From assembly GCF_001277345.1 (NCBI RefSeq), contig NZ_LIUT01000001.1, positions 924,491 through 988,490 of the forward strand: a stretch of 64,000 bases of DNA, in the 5' to 3' direction. A program made the position numbers and the translations under genes. Source of the stretch: Paenibacillus solani (GTDB lineage Bacteria; Bacillota; Bacilli; Paenibacillales; Paenibacillaceae). A model generated the notes under the pieces. That model was not told the DNA's origin. It did not search any database and was given only the letters and a program-made list of their open reading frames with translations. Numbering within the stretch: the first letter of the stretch is position 1; every line of letters starts with the position of its first letter. Below, piece after piece: positions 54,403-63,984 of this stretch.

Positions 54403-54903
54403 GTGGTGTATTATGTGATTGCATTTGTTTTATTTCTTATCGATCAGGGAACCAAGTACTTGATTGCAACGAAGCTCGAACTTTATGAGCAAATTCCGGT
54501 CATCGGAGATTTCTTCCTGATTACGTCCAGCCGAAATCGGGGAGCAGCCTTTGGTATTCTGCAGGATCAGTTATGGTTTTTCATTGTTGTGACCTTAATT
54601 GTTGTCGGTGGAATCGTATGGTATTTGCAGAAGGTATCGAAGGAAGGCCGAAAACTGTTGCCTGTCGCCCTAGCGCTTGTTCTTGGCGGAGCAGTAGGAA
54701 ACTTTATTGATCGCCTCCTGACGGGTGAGGTTGTTGACTTCTTGAAGTTTAATTTTGGCAGCTACACCTTTCCCATCTTCAATATCGCCGATTCTTGTAT
54801 CGTCATCGGTGTGGGATTGATTATATTAGACACGCTTCTGGAGGGAAGACGCGAGAAATTGAGAACAACAAGTGAAGTCTCTGGTTCAGAAGGGAATGAA
54901 TAA
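54403..54903 (+). CDS. lspA: Lipoprotein signal peptidase LspA
   Basis: This 166-residue aspartyl protease has four membrane helices and removes signal peptides from lipoproteins after lipid attachment; clients here include OppA and YlaJ. Conserved segments are DQGTKYLI, SRNRGAAFGILQ, GGAVGNFIDRLLTGEVVDF (catalytic Asp) and FNIADSCIVIG (second Asp). A GTG start follows GGAGTGA by about 11 bases. It is followed by rluD two bases later. Confidence 0.95.
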   Translation: MVYYVIAFVLFLIDQGTKYLIATKLELYEQIPVIGDFFLITSSRNRGAAFGILQDQLWFFIVVTLIVVGGIVWYLQKVSKEGRKLLPVALALVLGGAVGNFIDRLLTGEVVDFLKFNFGSYTFPIFNIADSCIVIGVGLIILDTLLEGRREKLRTTSEVSGSEGNE

Positions 54904-54905
54904 GG

Positions 54906-55883
54906 TTGTCAGACAGCATAAATAGGGATACAGACCTAGAATGGGTGGATGACGAGGAAGCGGTGCAAGCGGAAACTTACGAGTGGATCGTAGACGCCGG
55001 CTCGGCGAAAGCCCGAATTGATAAATACATCACGGAGAACCTTGATGAAGAAGCCTCGCGTTCCCAAGTGCAATTATGGATCGCGGATGGGCATGTGAGC
55101 GTAAACGAAGGCCCGGTAAAGTCCAATTATAAAGTTAGTTCGGGTGATCGAATCCTGCTTAAAGTTCCGGAACCTTCGAGAGTCGAGATCATTCCGGAGG
55201 ATCTGCCGCTGGAAGTTGCATATGAAGATGCCGATGTCATTGTGGTAAACAAGCCGAGAGGGATGGTTGTCCATCCGGCTCCGGGTCACTCATCAGGTAC
55301 TTTGGTGAATGCATTAATGTATCACTGCAATGACTTGTCGGGAATTAACGGGGAGCTTCGGCCTGGCATTGTTCATCGGATCGATAAAGATACCACGGGA
55401 TTGATCATGGCAGCGAAGAATGATAAGGCTCATGCTTCTCTTGCTGCACAGCTCAAGGAGCATAGCGTCAATCGGCGTTACTTGGCCCTGGTTCACGGAA
55501 ACATCAGCCATGATCAGGGAACGATCGATGCACCGATCGGCAGGGATCCGCATGATCGTAAACTGTATACCGTCACGGATCGAAACAGCAAGCGGGCGGT
55601 TACTCATTTTACCGTTGTGGAGCGTTTTGGTGATTACAGTCTTCTTGAATTAAAGCTGGAGACGGGACGTACTCATCAAATCCGTGTGCATATGAAGTAT
55701 ATCGGTTATCCTCTCGTAGGGGATCCTGTGTACGGCAAAAGCAAAGGAATCAAATTAAACGGCCAGGCACTTCATGCGGCTGTTTTGGGCTTCGTGCATC
55801 CTTCCTCCGGAGAGTATATGGAGTTTTCAGCACCGATGCCTGATGATATGGAGGAACTGCTATCCATTTTAAGGGGCCGCTAA
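54906..55883 (+). CDS. rluD: RluA/RluD family 23S rRNA pseudouridine synthase
   Basis: The 325-residue protein has an N-terminal S4 domain (ARIDKYITENLDEEASRSQVQLWIADGHVSVNEGPV) and a pseudouridine synthase domain. The catalytic motif is HRIDKDTTGLIM (Asp), with VNKPRGMVVHPAPGH before it and LKLETGRTHQIRVHMKYIGYPLVGDPVYG after it. It corresponds to ylyB beside lspA in Bacillus. It starts with TTG. The stop codon lies in the loop of its terminator. Confidence 0.92.
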   Translation: MSDSINRDTDLEWVDDEEAVQAETYEWIVDAGSAKARIDKYITENLDEEASRSQVQLWIADGHVSVNEGPVKSNYKVSSGDRILLKVPEPSRVEIIPEDLPLEVAYEDADVIVVNKPRGMVVHPAPGHSSGTLVNALMYHCNDLSGINGELRPGIVHRIDKDTTGLIMAAKNDKAHASLAAQLKEHSVNRRYLALVHGNISHDQGTIDAPIGRDPHDRKLYTVTDRNSKRAVTHFTVVERFGDYSLLELKLETGRTHQIRVHMKYIGYPLVGDPVYGKSKGIKLNGQALHAAVLGFVHPSSGEYMEFSAPMPDDMEELLSILRGR

Positions 55884-55896
55884 CGGCTCCTTTTTT
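55871..55896 (+). terminator. Terminator of lspA-rluD
   Basis: AAGGGGCCG pairs with CGGCTCCTT around CTAA, followed by T. Confidence 0.85.
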
Positions 55897-55897
55897 C

Positions 55898-55926
55898 TTG
55901 CTAACTAAACGATGCTATGTTATATT
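55898..55926 (+). promoter_or_regulatory. Promoter of the leader-ORF/ABC-F unit
   Basis: TTGCTA and TATATT are separated by 17 bp, starting right after the rluD terminator. Confidence 0.7.
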
Positions 55927-55957
55927 GGTGACAACTTTGTTGAAGGAGGTGAGGTAG

Positions 55958-56104
55958 GTGAATATCGAGATGGTTAACAACCGTATTAGCCAGCTGCCTA
56001 TGGCTATGGCTGGCATTGCACATGCATTTTTCCTAAACGGGAGAGGTCTGTCCAATTTTAATGATACGGTTTGTACCATCGCGAGAAGTCACCTGCCTGC
56101 CTGA
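55958..56104 (+). CDS. 48-residue leader ORF upstream of the ABC-F gene
   Basis: GTG start, preceded by the very strong AAGGAGGTGA. The product begins MNIEMVNNRISQLPMAMAG and ends TVCTIARSHLPA. I recognise no family. It lies between a clear promoter (55898-55926) and a strong terminator (56144-56176), in front of an ABC-F gene. That is where antibiotic-sensing leader peptides lie. Within the ORF, GCCAGC (55989) and GCTGGC (56009) can form a short stem. It is either a regulatory leader peptide or an independent small protein. Confidence 0.6.
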   Translation: MNIEMVNNRISQLPMAMAGIAHAFFLNGRGLSNFNDTVCTIARSHLPA

Positions 56105-56143
56105 ACGAAAATAAGTCTATTTCACTTGGCTTACTATTCTTAA

Positions 56144-56176
56144 GGGTCCGCGGAGCTTGCTCTGTGGGCTCTTTTT
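56144..56176 (+). terminator. Terminator (attenuator candidate) before the ABC-F gene
   Basis: GGGTCCGCGGAGC pairs along 13 positions (several G-T) with GCTCTGTGGGCTC, followed by five T. Confidence 0.8.
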
Positions 56177-56254
56177 GTGTGCAGTCCGGTTCTTCTCCCT
56201 AATATATGCTATTCGAACATCTGATTGTTCGCAGCGTACAGGAGGAAATCTGGA

Positions 56255-56467
56255 ATGAGTATGATCAATGTACAAAATTTAACACAATATCACGGCGCTG
56301 AACTGGTTTTGGACCAGATATCGTTTGAAATACAGGAAGGTGAGAAAGTTGGGCTTATCGGAAGGAATGGAAGCGGAAAATCAACGCTGATACGCCTGCT
56401 TGCGGGTCTGGATCAGCCCAGTGAAGGGCAGCTCGCTATAAAGAAAGGGACAAAAATCGATATTTAG
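56255..56467 (+). pseudogene. ABC-F protein, N-terminal fragment before a frameshift
   Basis: AGGAGG lies nine bases before this ATG. The 70 residues are the start of an ABC-F ATPase: INVQNLTQYHGAELVLDQISFEIQEG, then Walker A GRNGSGKST. The frame ends at TAG 56465. The sequence at 56453-56466 reads as AAA ATC GA TAT TTA GAG CAG. One extra base at 56459-56460 would give Lys-Ile-Gly-Tyr-Leu-Glu-Gln, the normal Q-loop, and join it to the next fragment. It is a one-base deletion or a sequence error. Confidence 0.85.
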
Positions 56468-56484
56468 AGCAGATTCCAAGCCAT

Positions 56485-58209
56485 ATGGGTAACTGGACGG
56501 TGCTGGATGTACTGGCACAAGGATTGAGTCACTTGAAGGACTACCGGGTAGAAATGACGGAGCTCGAGCAAAAAATGAGTGACCCAGGCGTCGCTGCGAA
56601 TGCAGGTCTGCTCGATCGAGTGCTGCGAAAATACTCAATGCTTCAGGAACGGTTTGAAGCTGAGGGCGGTTATGAGCTGGAGGCAAGCATAGACAAGATT
56701 GCTTCCGGACTGCAAATATCCAAGAGCGAGTACGGACTCGCATTCGGCTCGTTATCTGGTGGAGAACAGACTCGAGTTATGCTGGCTTCGCAGTTGATCG
56801 TAAAGCCGGATTTGCTCCTGCTTGATGAACCGACCAATCATTTGGACTTGAAGCGTACCGAATGGCTGGAAGAATTTTTGCATGATTATGCGGGAACCTG
56901 CATCATAATTTCTCATGACCGCTATTTCCTGGATCGGGTGGTGTCCAAAACGATTGAGCTTGAAGATGGCGAAGCTTTCACTGTGCATGGCGGTTATACC
57001 GCATTCATGAAAGAGAAGGAGGAGCGTTTGCTGCAGCAGTTTGCCGACTATCAGGAGCAGCAGAAAGTAATCAAGAAGATGAAGGAATCGATTAAGCAGC
57101 TTGAGGAATTCGGACGAATTGGCGGCAATGAGAAGTTCTTCAAGCGTGCGGCTTCCATGAGGCGGGCGCTGGAGCGGATGGAGCGGGTCAAGAGACCTGT
57201 CATGGAACGAAGAGGGGCAGAATTTGATCTGGATCCTTATGATCGTTCCGGTCGCCGCGTGGTATCCTTTGAACAAGTTGAGGTTTCTTTCGGAAATCAG
57301 GCAGTTCTGAGAGGAGCTTCTGGTCTAGTTGAATTCGGAGAAAAAATTGCGCTTATGGGCTCCAACGGCGGCGGGAAAACAACGCTGTTCAAAGTATTGT
57401 TGGGTGAGCTTTCACCAGCCTCCGGCTCGCTTGAATGGGGTGCGCGCGTCGACGTCGGTTACTTGGCTCAGCAGGAGGAACCGGGCAATCCGCAGGAAAC
57501 GGTGCTTCAATATTTTCGGGAGAAGGCTGGAGTGGAAGAGGGAGAAGCCCGAGGGATCTTGGCAAGGTATCTATTCTATGGGGCGGCTGTCTATAGATCG
57601 GTAGGGCAGTTGTCCGGTGGAGAATGGACACGATTGAGACTTGCACTGCTTATCCACCAGAAGCCAAACCTGCTGCTTCTGGATGAACCGACAAACCATC
57701 TGGATATACCCTCCCGCGAATCACTGGAGCATGCGCTGCAGGGCTACTCGGGAACTGTCCTCGCAATCTCGCATGATCGCTATTTTGTGAATCAAGTATC
57801 AGGCAAAGTGTGGGATTTGCACCAAGGTAAGCTGCAGGTTTATCACGGGAATTATGACGATTTCCGGGATAAGAAAGCTCAGTTAGAGGCGTCGTTGCAA
57901 TCTATGGGCCTGGAGGGCGGGGCCGTTCTCTTGCAGAAGGCGACGGAGCAGCTAAGAACAAAAGACAAACCTGTCCAACCTGGTAACCGGACTAACAGAA
58001 ACCAGACTTCTACTGACAGCGTCAAGTGGTTGGAAGAGGAGATTGCCCGTTTAGAGAACCGGATCCATCAGCTTGACTTATGGCTTGAGTCCGAAGGCGA
58101 AAGACATCAGGATACGGATATCTCGCTGCTTGAGCAGCGCTGGAATGAACGGGAGTCGCTCTTCGCTTCGCGTGACAAGCTTCTTGAAGAATGGATGGAG
58201 CAGTCTTAA
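56485..58209 (+). pseudogene. ABC-F protein, main fragment after the frameshift
   Basis: The frame is open from 56461; the first ATG is at 56485 and has no ribosome-binding site. It contains LSGGEQTRVML and LLLLDEPTNHLD of the first ATPase. The interdomain linker is NEKFFKRAASMRRALERMERVKRP. The second ATPase (GSNGGGKTT, LSGGEWTRLRL, LLLLDEPTNHLD) and a C-terminal coiled coil (WLEEEIARLENRIHQLDLWLE) follow. Joined with the first fragment it is about 650 residues with no transmembrane segment, as in ribosome-protecting ABC-F proteins. The long linker and the leader suggest an antibiotic-resistance type (TaeA- or VmlR-like), but the subfamily is a guess. Confidence 0.85.
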
Positions 58210-58311
58210 GAAAAGTACAAATCATTGAATATATAATACATGGTTCCTTCCGCCATTTTACTGCATATTTAGGTTAAACATGCAAGCTGGGGCAGGAGAT
58301 GAATACAAACC

Positions 58312-59562
58312 ATGAGTATAGACATTCACCAGAAATCGTACATTCAACAGAACTTTGCAAATCGGATTGGCGGTGCTGATTACGGCAAAGATACAGCCAT
58401 TTACAAATTTGAAAAGATCAAAAGGGCAAAGGCAGCTGCAAAGCTGGAACATCCTCATATGGAGCTGATCGATATGGGGGTTGGCGAGCCGGATGAGATG
58501 GCCGATGCACGAATCGTGGCTAAACTTGCCCAGGAAGCAGCAAAGCGAGAGAATCGCGGTTATGCCGATAATGGAATAGCTGAGTTCAAGCAAGCGGCTG
58601 CTCGTTATCTAAAAAATGTGTTTGGAGTTGTGGGACTTGATGAAGCAGAGGTGCTGCACTCTATCGGTACCAAGCCGGCACTCGCGATGCTGCCGACCTG
58701 CTTCATTAACCCTGGTGACGTAACTATTATGACGGTTCCCGGTTATCCAGTGCTTGGGACGCATACCAAATATCTAGGGGGAGAGGTCTTCACGGTAGAG
58801 TTAAAAAAGGAAAATGCGTTCCTGCCGGATCTCAGTTCCATCCCTGATGACATAGCGCGCCGTGCCAAACTGCTCTACCTGAACTATCCGAACAACCCGA
58901 CGGGAGCCAGCGCAACGGCCGAGTTCTTCGCGGAGGTTGTAGACTGGGCACGCAGGCATAGCGTGGTTGTTGTTCATGATGCCCCATATGCCGCGCTTAC
59001 TTACGATGGATTGAAGCCGCTCAGCTTTCTATCCGTCCCTGGAGCTAAGGATGTCGGCGTGGAGCTTCATTCTCTATCCAAATCTTACAATATGACGGGA
59101 TGGCGCATAGGTTTCATCGCTGGAAACCCACTTGTAGTCAAAGCGTTTGGCGACGTGAAGGACAACAACGATTCGGGGCAATTCATAGCCATTCAAAAAG
59201 CGGCAGCATATGGTCTGGATCATCCGCAGATAACCGAGAAGATCGCAGAGAAATACTCCCGTCGCCACAATATGCTGGTGGAGGTTTTGAATGAGCTTGG
59301 CTTTACGGCCGAGAAACCCAAAGGGTCATTCTTCCTGTATGTTGAGGCACCTACAGGTATTAGAGATGGACGCCGGTTTGCATCAGGCGAAGATTTCTCC
59401 CAATTTCTGATCCGGGAGAAAATGATTTCGACGGTTCCCTGGGATGACGCAGGACACTTTGTTCGTTTCTCCGTTACGTTTATCGCTGATGGTGAGGATG
59501 AGGAGAAACGCGTGATATCCGAAATTCGCCGCAGGCTTAGCGATATTGAATTCGAATTCTAA
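58312..59562 (+). CDS. dapL: Class I/II aminotransferase, LL-diaminopimelate aminotransferase type
   Basis: This 416-residue fold-type I PLP enzyme has MGVGEPDEMAD and YADNGIAEFKQAAARYL. YLNYPNNPTGA and the PLP lysine in SLSKSYNMTGWRIGFIAGN follow, then the C-terminal arginine near HFVRFSVTF. DapL makes LL-diaminopimelate directly from tetrahydrodipicolinate, feeding lysine and the diaminopimelate that MurE uses. An AGGAGATG element is about 12 bases upstream. PatA-type aminotransferases are close relatives, so the substrate is not certain. Confidence 0.72.
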   Translation: MSIDIHQKSYIQQNFANRIGGADYGKDTAIYKFEKIKRAKAAAKLEHPHMELIDMGVGEPDEMADARIVAKLAQEAAKRENRGYADNGIAEFKQAAARYLKNVFGVVGLDEAEVLHSIGTKPALAMLPTCFINPGDVTIMTVPGYPVLGTHTKYLGGEVFTVELKKENAFLPDLSSIPDDIARRAKLLYLNYPNNPTGASATAEFFAEVVDWARRHSVVVVHDAPYAALTYDGLKPLSFLSVPGAKDVGVELHSLSKSYNMTGWRIGFIAGNPLVVKAFGDVKDNNDSGQFIAIQKAAAYGLDHPQITEKIAEKYSRRHNMLVEVLNELGFTAEKPKGSFFLYVEAPTGIRDGRRFASGEDFSQFLIREKMISTVPWDDAGHFVRFSVTFIADGEDEEKRVISEIRRRLSDIEFEF

Positions 59563-59616
59563 TAGCAAGAGATGGCATAAACCCTGCTAAGCATTGATTA
59601 TTCGACACGATCACAG

Positions 59617-59645
59617 TTGACATCTTCTACGGTGTCTGTCATAAT
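59617..59645 (+). promoter_or_regulatory. Promoter of the pyr operon
   Basis: Perfect TTGACA, 17 bp, then CATAAT. Confidence 0.8.
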
Positions 59646-59673
59646 GAGATCAATTGAATAGCACCTTTAAATC

Positions 59674-59811
59674 AGTCCCGTGAGGCTGGCAAGGTAACGT
59701 GAACCGAGGTTCATTAACAGGAGGCACTAGCTCTATCTGCGGATAGATGCTGCGCTTCCCACACTAACTCTATGAGACCAACTCCTTGTCCAGCCGGGCA
59801 AGGAGTTTTTT
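59674..59811 (+). promoter_or_regulatory. PyrR-binding loop and pyr attenuator
   Basis: AGTCCCGTGAGGCT at 59674-59687 is the PyrR-binding hairpin loop, flanked by CCTT and AAGG. An intrinsic terminator follows (ACTCCTTG 59781-59788, CAAGGAGT 59799-59806, then T). PyrR with UMP stabilises the binding loop, which frees the terminator to form. Confidence 0.92.
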
Positions 59812-59861
59812 GTGTGTAATGAACTCACGGATTGACTGGAACAATGAAGAGGGCTAATTAA

Positions 59862-60446
<585 letters not shown>

Positions 60447-60448
60447 TC

Positions 60449-61357
60449 ATGACAACGGCCATTTCATTGAAACAACGCAGCCTCTTAGGATTGAAGGATA
60501 TTAGCAGAGATGAGATTGGAGCGATTCTGGATCGGGCGGCTCATTGGGAAGCACAGTCTGAGAAAGTAGTTCCGGTACTTAAATCGAAATTTGCAGTGAA
60601 TATGTTCTTCGAGAACAGCACCAGGACAAGATTTTCGTTTGAAATGGCCGAAAAAAGACTAGGAGCCGAGGTCATGAACTTTGCGGCGGCAGCATCCAGC
60701 GTTGAGAAGGGAGAGTCGATTTATGACACCGTGAAGACACTGGAATCCATGGGAGTGGATGCGGGTGTCATCCGGCTGAAGCCAGCCGGTGTGCTTCAGG
60801 AGCTGGCGAAGCGGATCTCGATTCCTCTGATCAACGCAGGAGACGGCAATAATGAACATCCTACACAGGCGCTGCTTGATCTCTATACGATGAAGAAAAA
60901 ATTCAGCGAGCTTAAAGGACTAACGGTATCAATCATTGGAGACGTCAAGCATAGTCGTGTTGCTCGATCAGACTTGTGGGCACTGCAGAAGTTCGGGGCT
61001 CATGTGCAGTTCTGCGCACCGGAAACGATGCAGTCGCCGGAGTTAGCACAGTATGCATCCTATGTGTCCATGGAGAAGGCGTTGAAGGCAGATGTAGTGA
61101 TGATGCTGAGGGTTCAGCTGGAACGTCATAATGAGGGTGTATTCAAGTCCAGCGCGGAGTATCGGCAGCAATATGGTTTGACGGAAGAAAGGGCGGCCAA
61201 ACTGCCAGAGCACACGATGATTATGCACCCGGCACCGGTGAACCGAAACGTTGAGATCGACGATGCCGTCGTGGAAAGTCCTAAATCGGTGATATTCAAG
61301 CAGATGGCGAACGGAGTGCCAATTCGCATGGCGGTTATGGAGCGAGCGATGGGCTAA
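60449..61357 (+). CDS. pyrB: Aspartate carbamoyltransferase catalytic subunit
   Basis: PyrB condenses carbamoyl phosphate with aspartate. The 302-residue protein has FFENSTRTRFSFEMAEKRLGAE (carbamoyl-phosphate site), the downstream HPTQALLDLYT and the 240s-like region. No regulatory subunit PyrI is present. It starts directly after pyrR; the uracil permease pyrP, which separates them in Bacillus subtilis, is absent. Confidence 0.96.
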   Translation: MTTAISLKQRSLLGLKDISRDEIGAILDRAAHWEAQSEKVVPVLKSKFAVNMFFENSTRTRFSFEMAEKRLGAEVMNFAAAASSVEKGESIYDTVKTLESMGVDAGVIRLKPAGVLQELAKRISIPLINAGDGNNEHPTQALLDLYTMKKKFSELKGLTVSIIGDVKHSRVARSDLWALQKFGAHVQFCAPETMQSPELAQYASYVSMEKALKADVVMMLRVQLERHNEGVFKSSAEYRQQYGLTEERAAKLPEHTMIMHPAPVNRNVEIDDAVVESPKSVIFKQMANGVPIRMAVMERAMG

Positions 61358-61442
61358 AGATGCTGGATGACGTGAATGTCAGGACAGATGAATAAATTAT
61401 TAATATTTATACACAAATATGAATTTTTATTATACAATATAC

Positions 61443-61467
61443 AAAGAAGCGGAAGCGGTGCTTCTTT
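61443..61467 (+). promoter_or_regulatory. Hairpin between pyrB and pyrC
   Basis: AAAGAAGC pairs with GCTTCTTT across 9 nt, directly in front of the CGGAGGGG ribosome-binding site of pyrC. The 128-bp spacer also holds an A/T-rich stretch (61385-61440). Confidence 0.45.
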
Positions 61468-61484
61468 TCGCGGAGGGGACCAAG

Positions 61485-62786
61485 ATGCAAATGCAAGTGA
61501 TAAAGAACGCCAAAGTGATCAATGAACAAGGACAGCTCGAAGATAAACATATCGTCATAGCAGATGGATTGATTCAATCGGTTGCAAGTGATGTTGCAGC
61601 CCTGCCGGAACTGGGCGATAACGTTAAGATAATCGATGCAGAGGGCAAACTGGTCACTCCGGGATTCATCGATATGCATGTGCACTTGAGAGAGCCGGGC
61701 TACGAGCATAAGGAAACGATCGAAAGCGGCAGCCGTTCGGCAGTCAAAGGCGGCTTTACAACCATCGCCTGTATGCCGAACACCAGACCGGTGACCGATT
61801 CGCCGGAAACCGTGAAGCTGGTGCTGGATAAGGCCAGCGAAGCATCTCTGGCCAAGGTTCTGCCTTACGCAGCCATTACCAAAAATGAGCTCGGCCGCGA
61901 GCTGACAGATTTTGAGGCACTCAAGGCTGCAGGCGCGATCGGGTTTACGGATGACGGCGTTGGTGTGCAGAATGCACAGATGATGAAAGATGCCATGAAG
62001 AAAGCCAAGGCGCTCGGCATGCCGGTCATTGCTCACTGTGAGGATGACTCGCTGGTGAAAGGAGCTTGCGTAACGGAAGGCAAGTTCGCACAGAAACATG
62101 GCTTGAAGGGAATACCCAATGAATCGGAAGCAATTCATGTCGGTCGGGACATTTTGCTTACAGAGGCAACCGGCGTACATTACCACGTGTGCCATGTGAG
62201 CACAGAGCAGTCCGTCCGCTTGATCCGCCAGGCCAAGGCGATTGGCATCTCGGTAACTGCTGAGGTGTGCCCGCATCATCTGGTTCTCTCTGACGAGGAT
62301 ATTCCCGGCCTGGATGCCAACTGGAAGATGAATCCGCCACTGCGCACCCCGCGTGATGTAGAGGCATGTATAGAAGGACTGCTCGATGGCACGCTGGACA
62401 TGATCGTAACCGATCATGCACCCCATAGCGCTGAAGAAAAGGCAAAAGGCATGGAGCTTGCCCCATTTGGTATCGTGGGATTCGAAACAGCGTTCCCGCT
62501 GCTCTATACCAAGTTTGTTGCCACAGGCAAATGGGATCTCGCCCTGCTCGTGAAACGAATGACAAACGATCCGGCAAGAGTATTCGGTCTTGCAACGGGT
62601 GTGCTGGAAGCGGGTAAGCCAGCGGACCTGACCATGATTGATCTCGAAGCAGAGAAAGAAGTGAATCCGGAAGAGTTCGCGACTAAAGGCCGCAACACGC
62701 CATTCACAGGCTGGAAGCTGAAGGGCTGGCCTGTGATGACTTGGGTGGACGGCGAAGTGAAATGGTCCGAGCAGGATGGATTTTAA
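61485..62786 (+). CDS. pyrC: Dihydroorotase, type I
   Basis: PyrC closes carbamoyl aspartate to dihydroorotate. The 433-residue amidohydrolase has the metal motif GFIDMHVHLREPG, the His in IAHCEDDSLVKG, CHVSTEQSVRLIR and the catalytic Asp in MIVTDHAPHSAEEK. The ATG at 61485 follows GGAGGGG; the frame is open from 61419 across the intergenic hairpin. The long antisense reading frame beneath it is a shadow. Confidence 0.95.
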   Translation: MQMQVIKNAKVINEQGQLEDKHIVIADGLIQSVASDVAALPELGDNVKIIDAEGKLVTPGFIDMHVHLREPGYEHKETIESGSRSAVKGGFTTIACMPNTRPVTDSPETVKLVLDKASEASLAKVLPYAAITKNELGRELTDFEALKAAGAIGFTDDGVGVQNAQMMKDAMKKAKALGMPVIAHCEDDSLVKGACVTEGKFAQKHGLKGIPNESEAIHVGRDILLTEATGVHYHVCHVSTEQSVRLIRQAKAIGISVTAEVCPHHLVLSDEDIPGLDANWKMNPPLRTPRDVEACIEGLLDGTLDMIVTDHAPHSAEEKAKGMELAPFGIVGFETAFPLLYTKFVATGKWDLALLVKRMTNDPARVFGLATGVLEAGKPADLTMIDLEAEKEVNPEEFATKGRNTPFTGWKLKGWPVMTWVDGEVKWSEQDGF

Positions 62787-62846
62787 GTAACACTTAGGCA
62801 AAAGACTTATAAAATAAATTACACATAGATGACAGGAGTGATCGGG

Positions 62847-63983
62847 ATGCAGGCAAGATTGTTACTGGAGGACGGGACGCTGTTTACCGGAAAATCTTTT
62901 GGCGCAGAAGCTGAAATGACCGGAGAGGTTGTATTTAATACAGGGATTACAGGATATCAAGAGGTTCTTAGCGACCCGTCTTACTGTGGACAGATCGTGA
63001 CGATGACGTACCCATTGATTGGCAATTACGGCATTACGCGAGATGATTTTGAATCGATGCGGCCATTCGTCCACGGATTTGTCGTTCGCCGACATGAGCC
63101 TGTTCCTAGCAATTGGCGTGCCGAATATAGTGTCGACAGTTTATTGAAGGAATATGGCATTCCAGGAATCAGCGAGATTGATACACGGATGTTGACCCGG
63201 ATCATCCGTCACTACGGTACGATGAAGGGCATTCTGACCACTTCCAACAAGCCGGTGGAAGAACTTAAGGAAATGCTCGGCGATACGACGATCGCCGAAC
63301 TCCGCAACCAGGTGGCAAAAACATCAACACCGCAAATGTTCTCAAGCCCAGGCTCCAAGGAGCGAATTGTTCTGGTTGACTTCGGTGCAAAAAGCGGCAT
63401 TCTGCGGGAACTGACATCTCGCGGCTGTGATGTTGTGGTCGTTCCGCATGATACGACGGCAGAGGAAATCCGCAGGCTTCATCCGGACGGAATTCAGTTG
63501 TCCAATGGTCCTGGGGACCCGAAAGATGTTCCATATGCTGTCGACATGATAAAAGAAATCATGGGTGAGTATCCGATCTTTGGCATCTGTCTCGGTCATC
63601 AACTGTTTGCACTGGCTGCCGGTGCTGATACCGAGAAGCTGAAGTTTGGCCATCGCGGTGGTAATCATCCAGTAAAAGAGCTTGCCAGCGGCCGCTGTTA
63701 TATCACTTCCCAGAATCATAGTTTTGCAGTTAGAGAAGATTCTATCAAGAACACAGATTTGGAAGTTACGCATATCAACAATAACGACAAGACAATCGAA
63801 GGTTTGAAGCATTCGAAATATCCGGCCTTCTCCGTGCAATATCACCCAGAAGCTGCACCTGGCCCGCTCGACAGCAGCTACTTGTTTGATCAATTTCTCG
63901 ATATGATCAGAAACCATAAACAGAATGAAGTTCGGAAACCGCGCCAGGCGGTTCTGGCCGCAGCCGTGAAAGGAGCTCATTAA
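62847..63983 (+). CDS. pyrAA: Carbamoyl-phosphate synthase small subunit (pyrimidine-specific)
   Basis: The 378-residue glutaminase subunit supplies ammonia to PyrAB/CarB. The N-terminal CPSase domain has ARLLLEDGTLFTGKSFGAEAEMTGEVVFNTGITGYQE. The class I amidotransferase domain has the nucleophile Cys in FGICLGHQLFALAAG and the catalytic His-Glu in QYHPEAAPGP. The ATG at 62847 has AGGAGTGA seven bases upstream; 62829 is in frame. Placement in the pyr operon marks it as the pyrimidine-controlled copy. Confidence 0.95.
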   Translation: MQARLLLEDGTLFTGKSFGAEAEMTGEVVFNTGITGYQEVLSDPSYCGQIVTMTYPLIGNYGITRDDFESMRPFVHGFVVRRHEPVPSNWRAEYSVDSLLKEYGIPGISEIDTRMLTRIIRHYGTMKGILTTSNKPVEELKEMLGDTTIAELRNQVAKTSTPQMFSSPGSKERIVLVDFGAKSGILRELTSRGCDVVVVPHDTTAEEIRRLHPDGIQLSNGPGDPKDVPYAVDMIKEIMGEYPIFGICLGHQLFALAAGADTEKLKFGHRGGNHPVKELASGRCYITSQNHSFAVREDSIKNTDLEVTHINNNDKTIEGLKHSKYPAFSVQYHPEAAPGPLDSSYLFDQFLDMIRNHKQNEVRKPRQAVLAAAVKGAH

Positions 63984-63984
63984 T

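Noticed and set aside
56445..56470. Programmed -1 frameshift in the ABC-F gene at ACAAAAATC
   Set aside because: A -1 slip on AAA would join the frames, but the site lacks the second slippery codon (A AAA ATC), and I see no downstream stimulator. A missing G restores the family motif better.
61407..62801. 464-codon open frame on the minus strand
   Set aside because: Exactly antisense to pyrC, which has all dihydroorotase motifs. The product is Cys/His-rich with no recognisable domain, as expected of a shadow frame.
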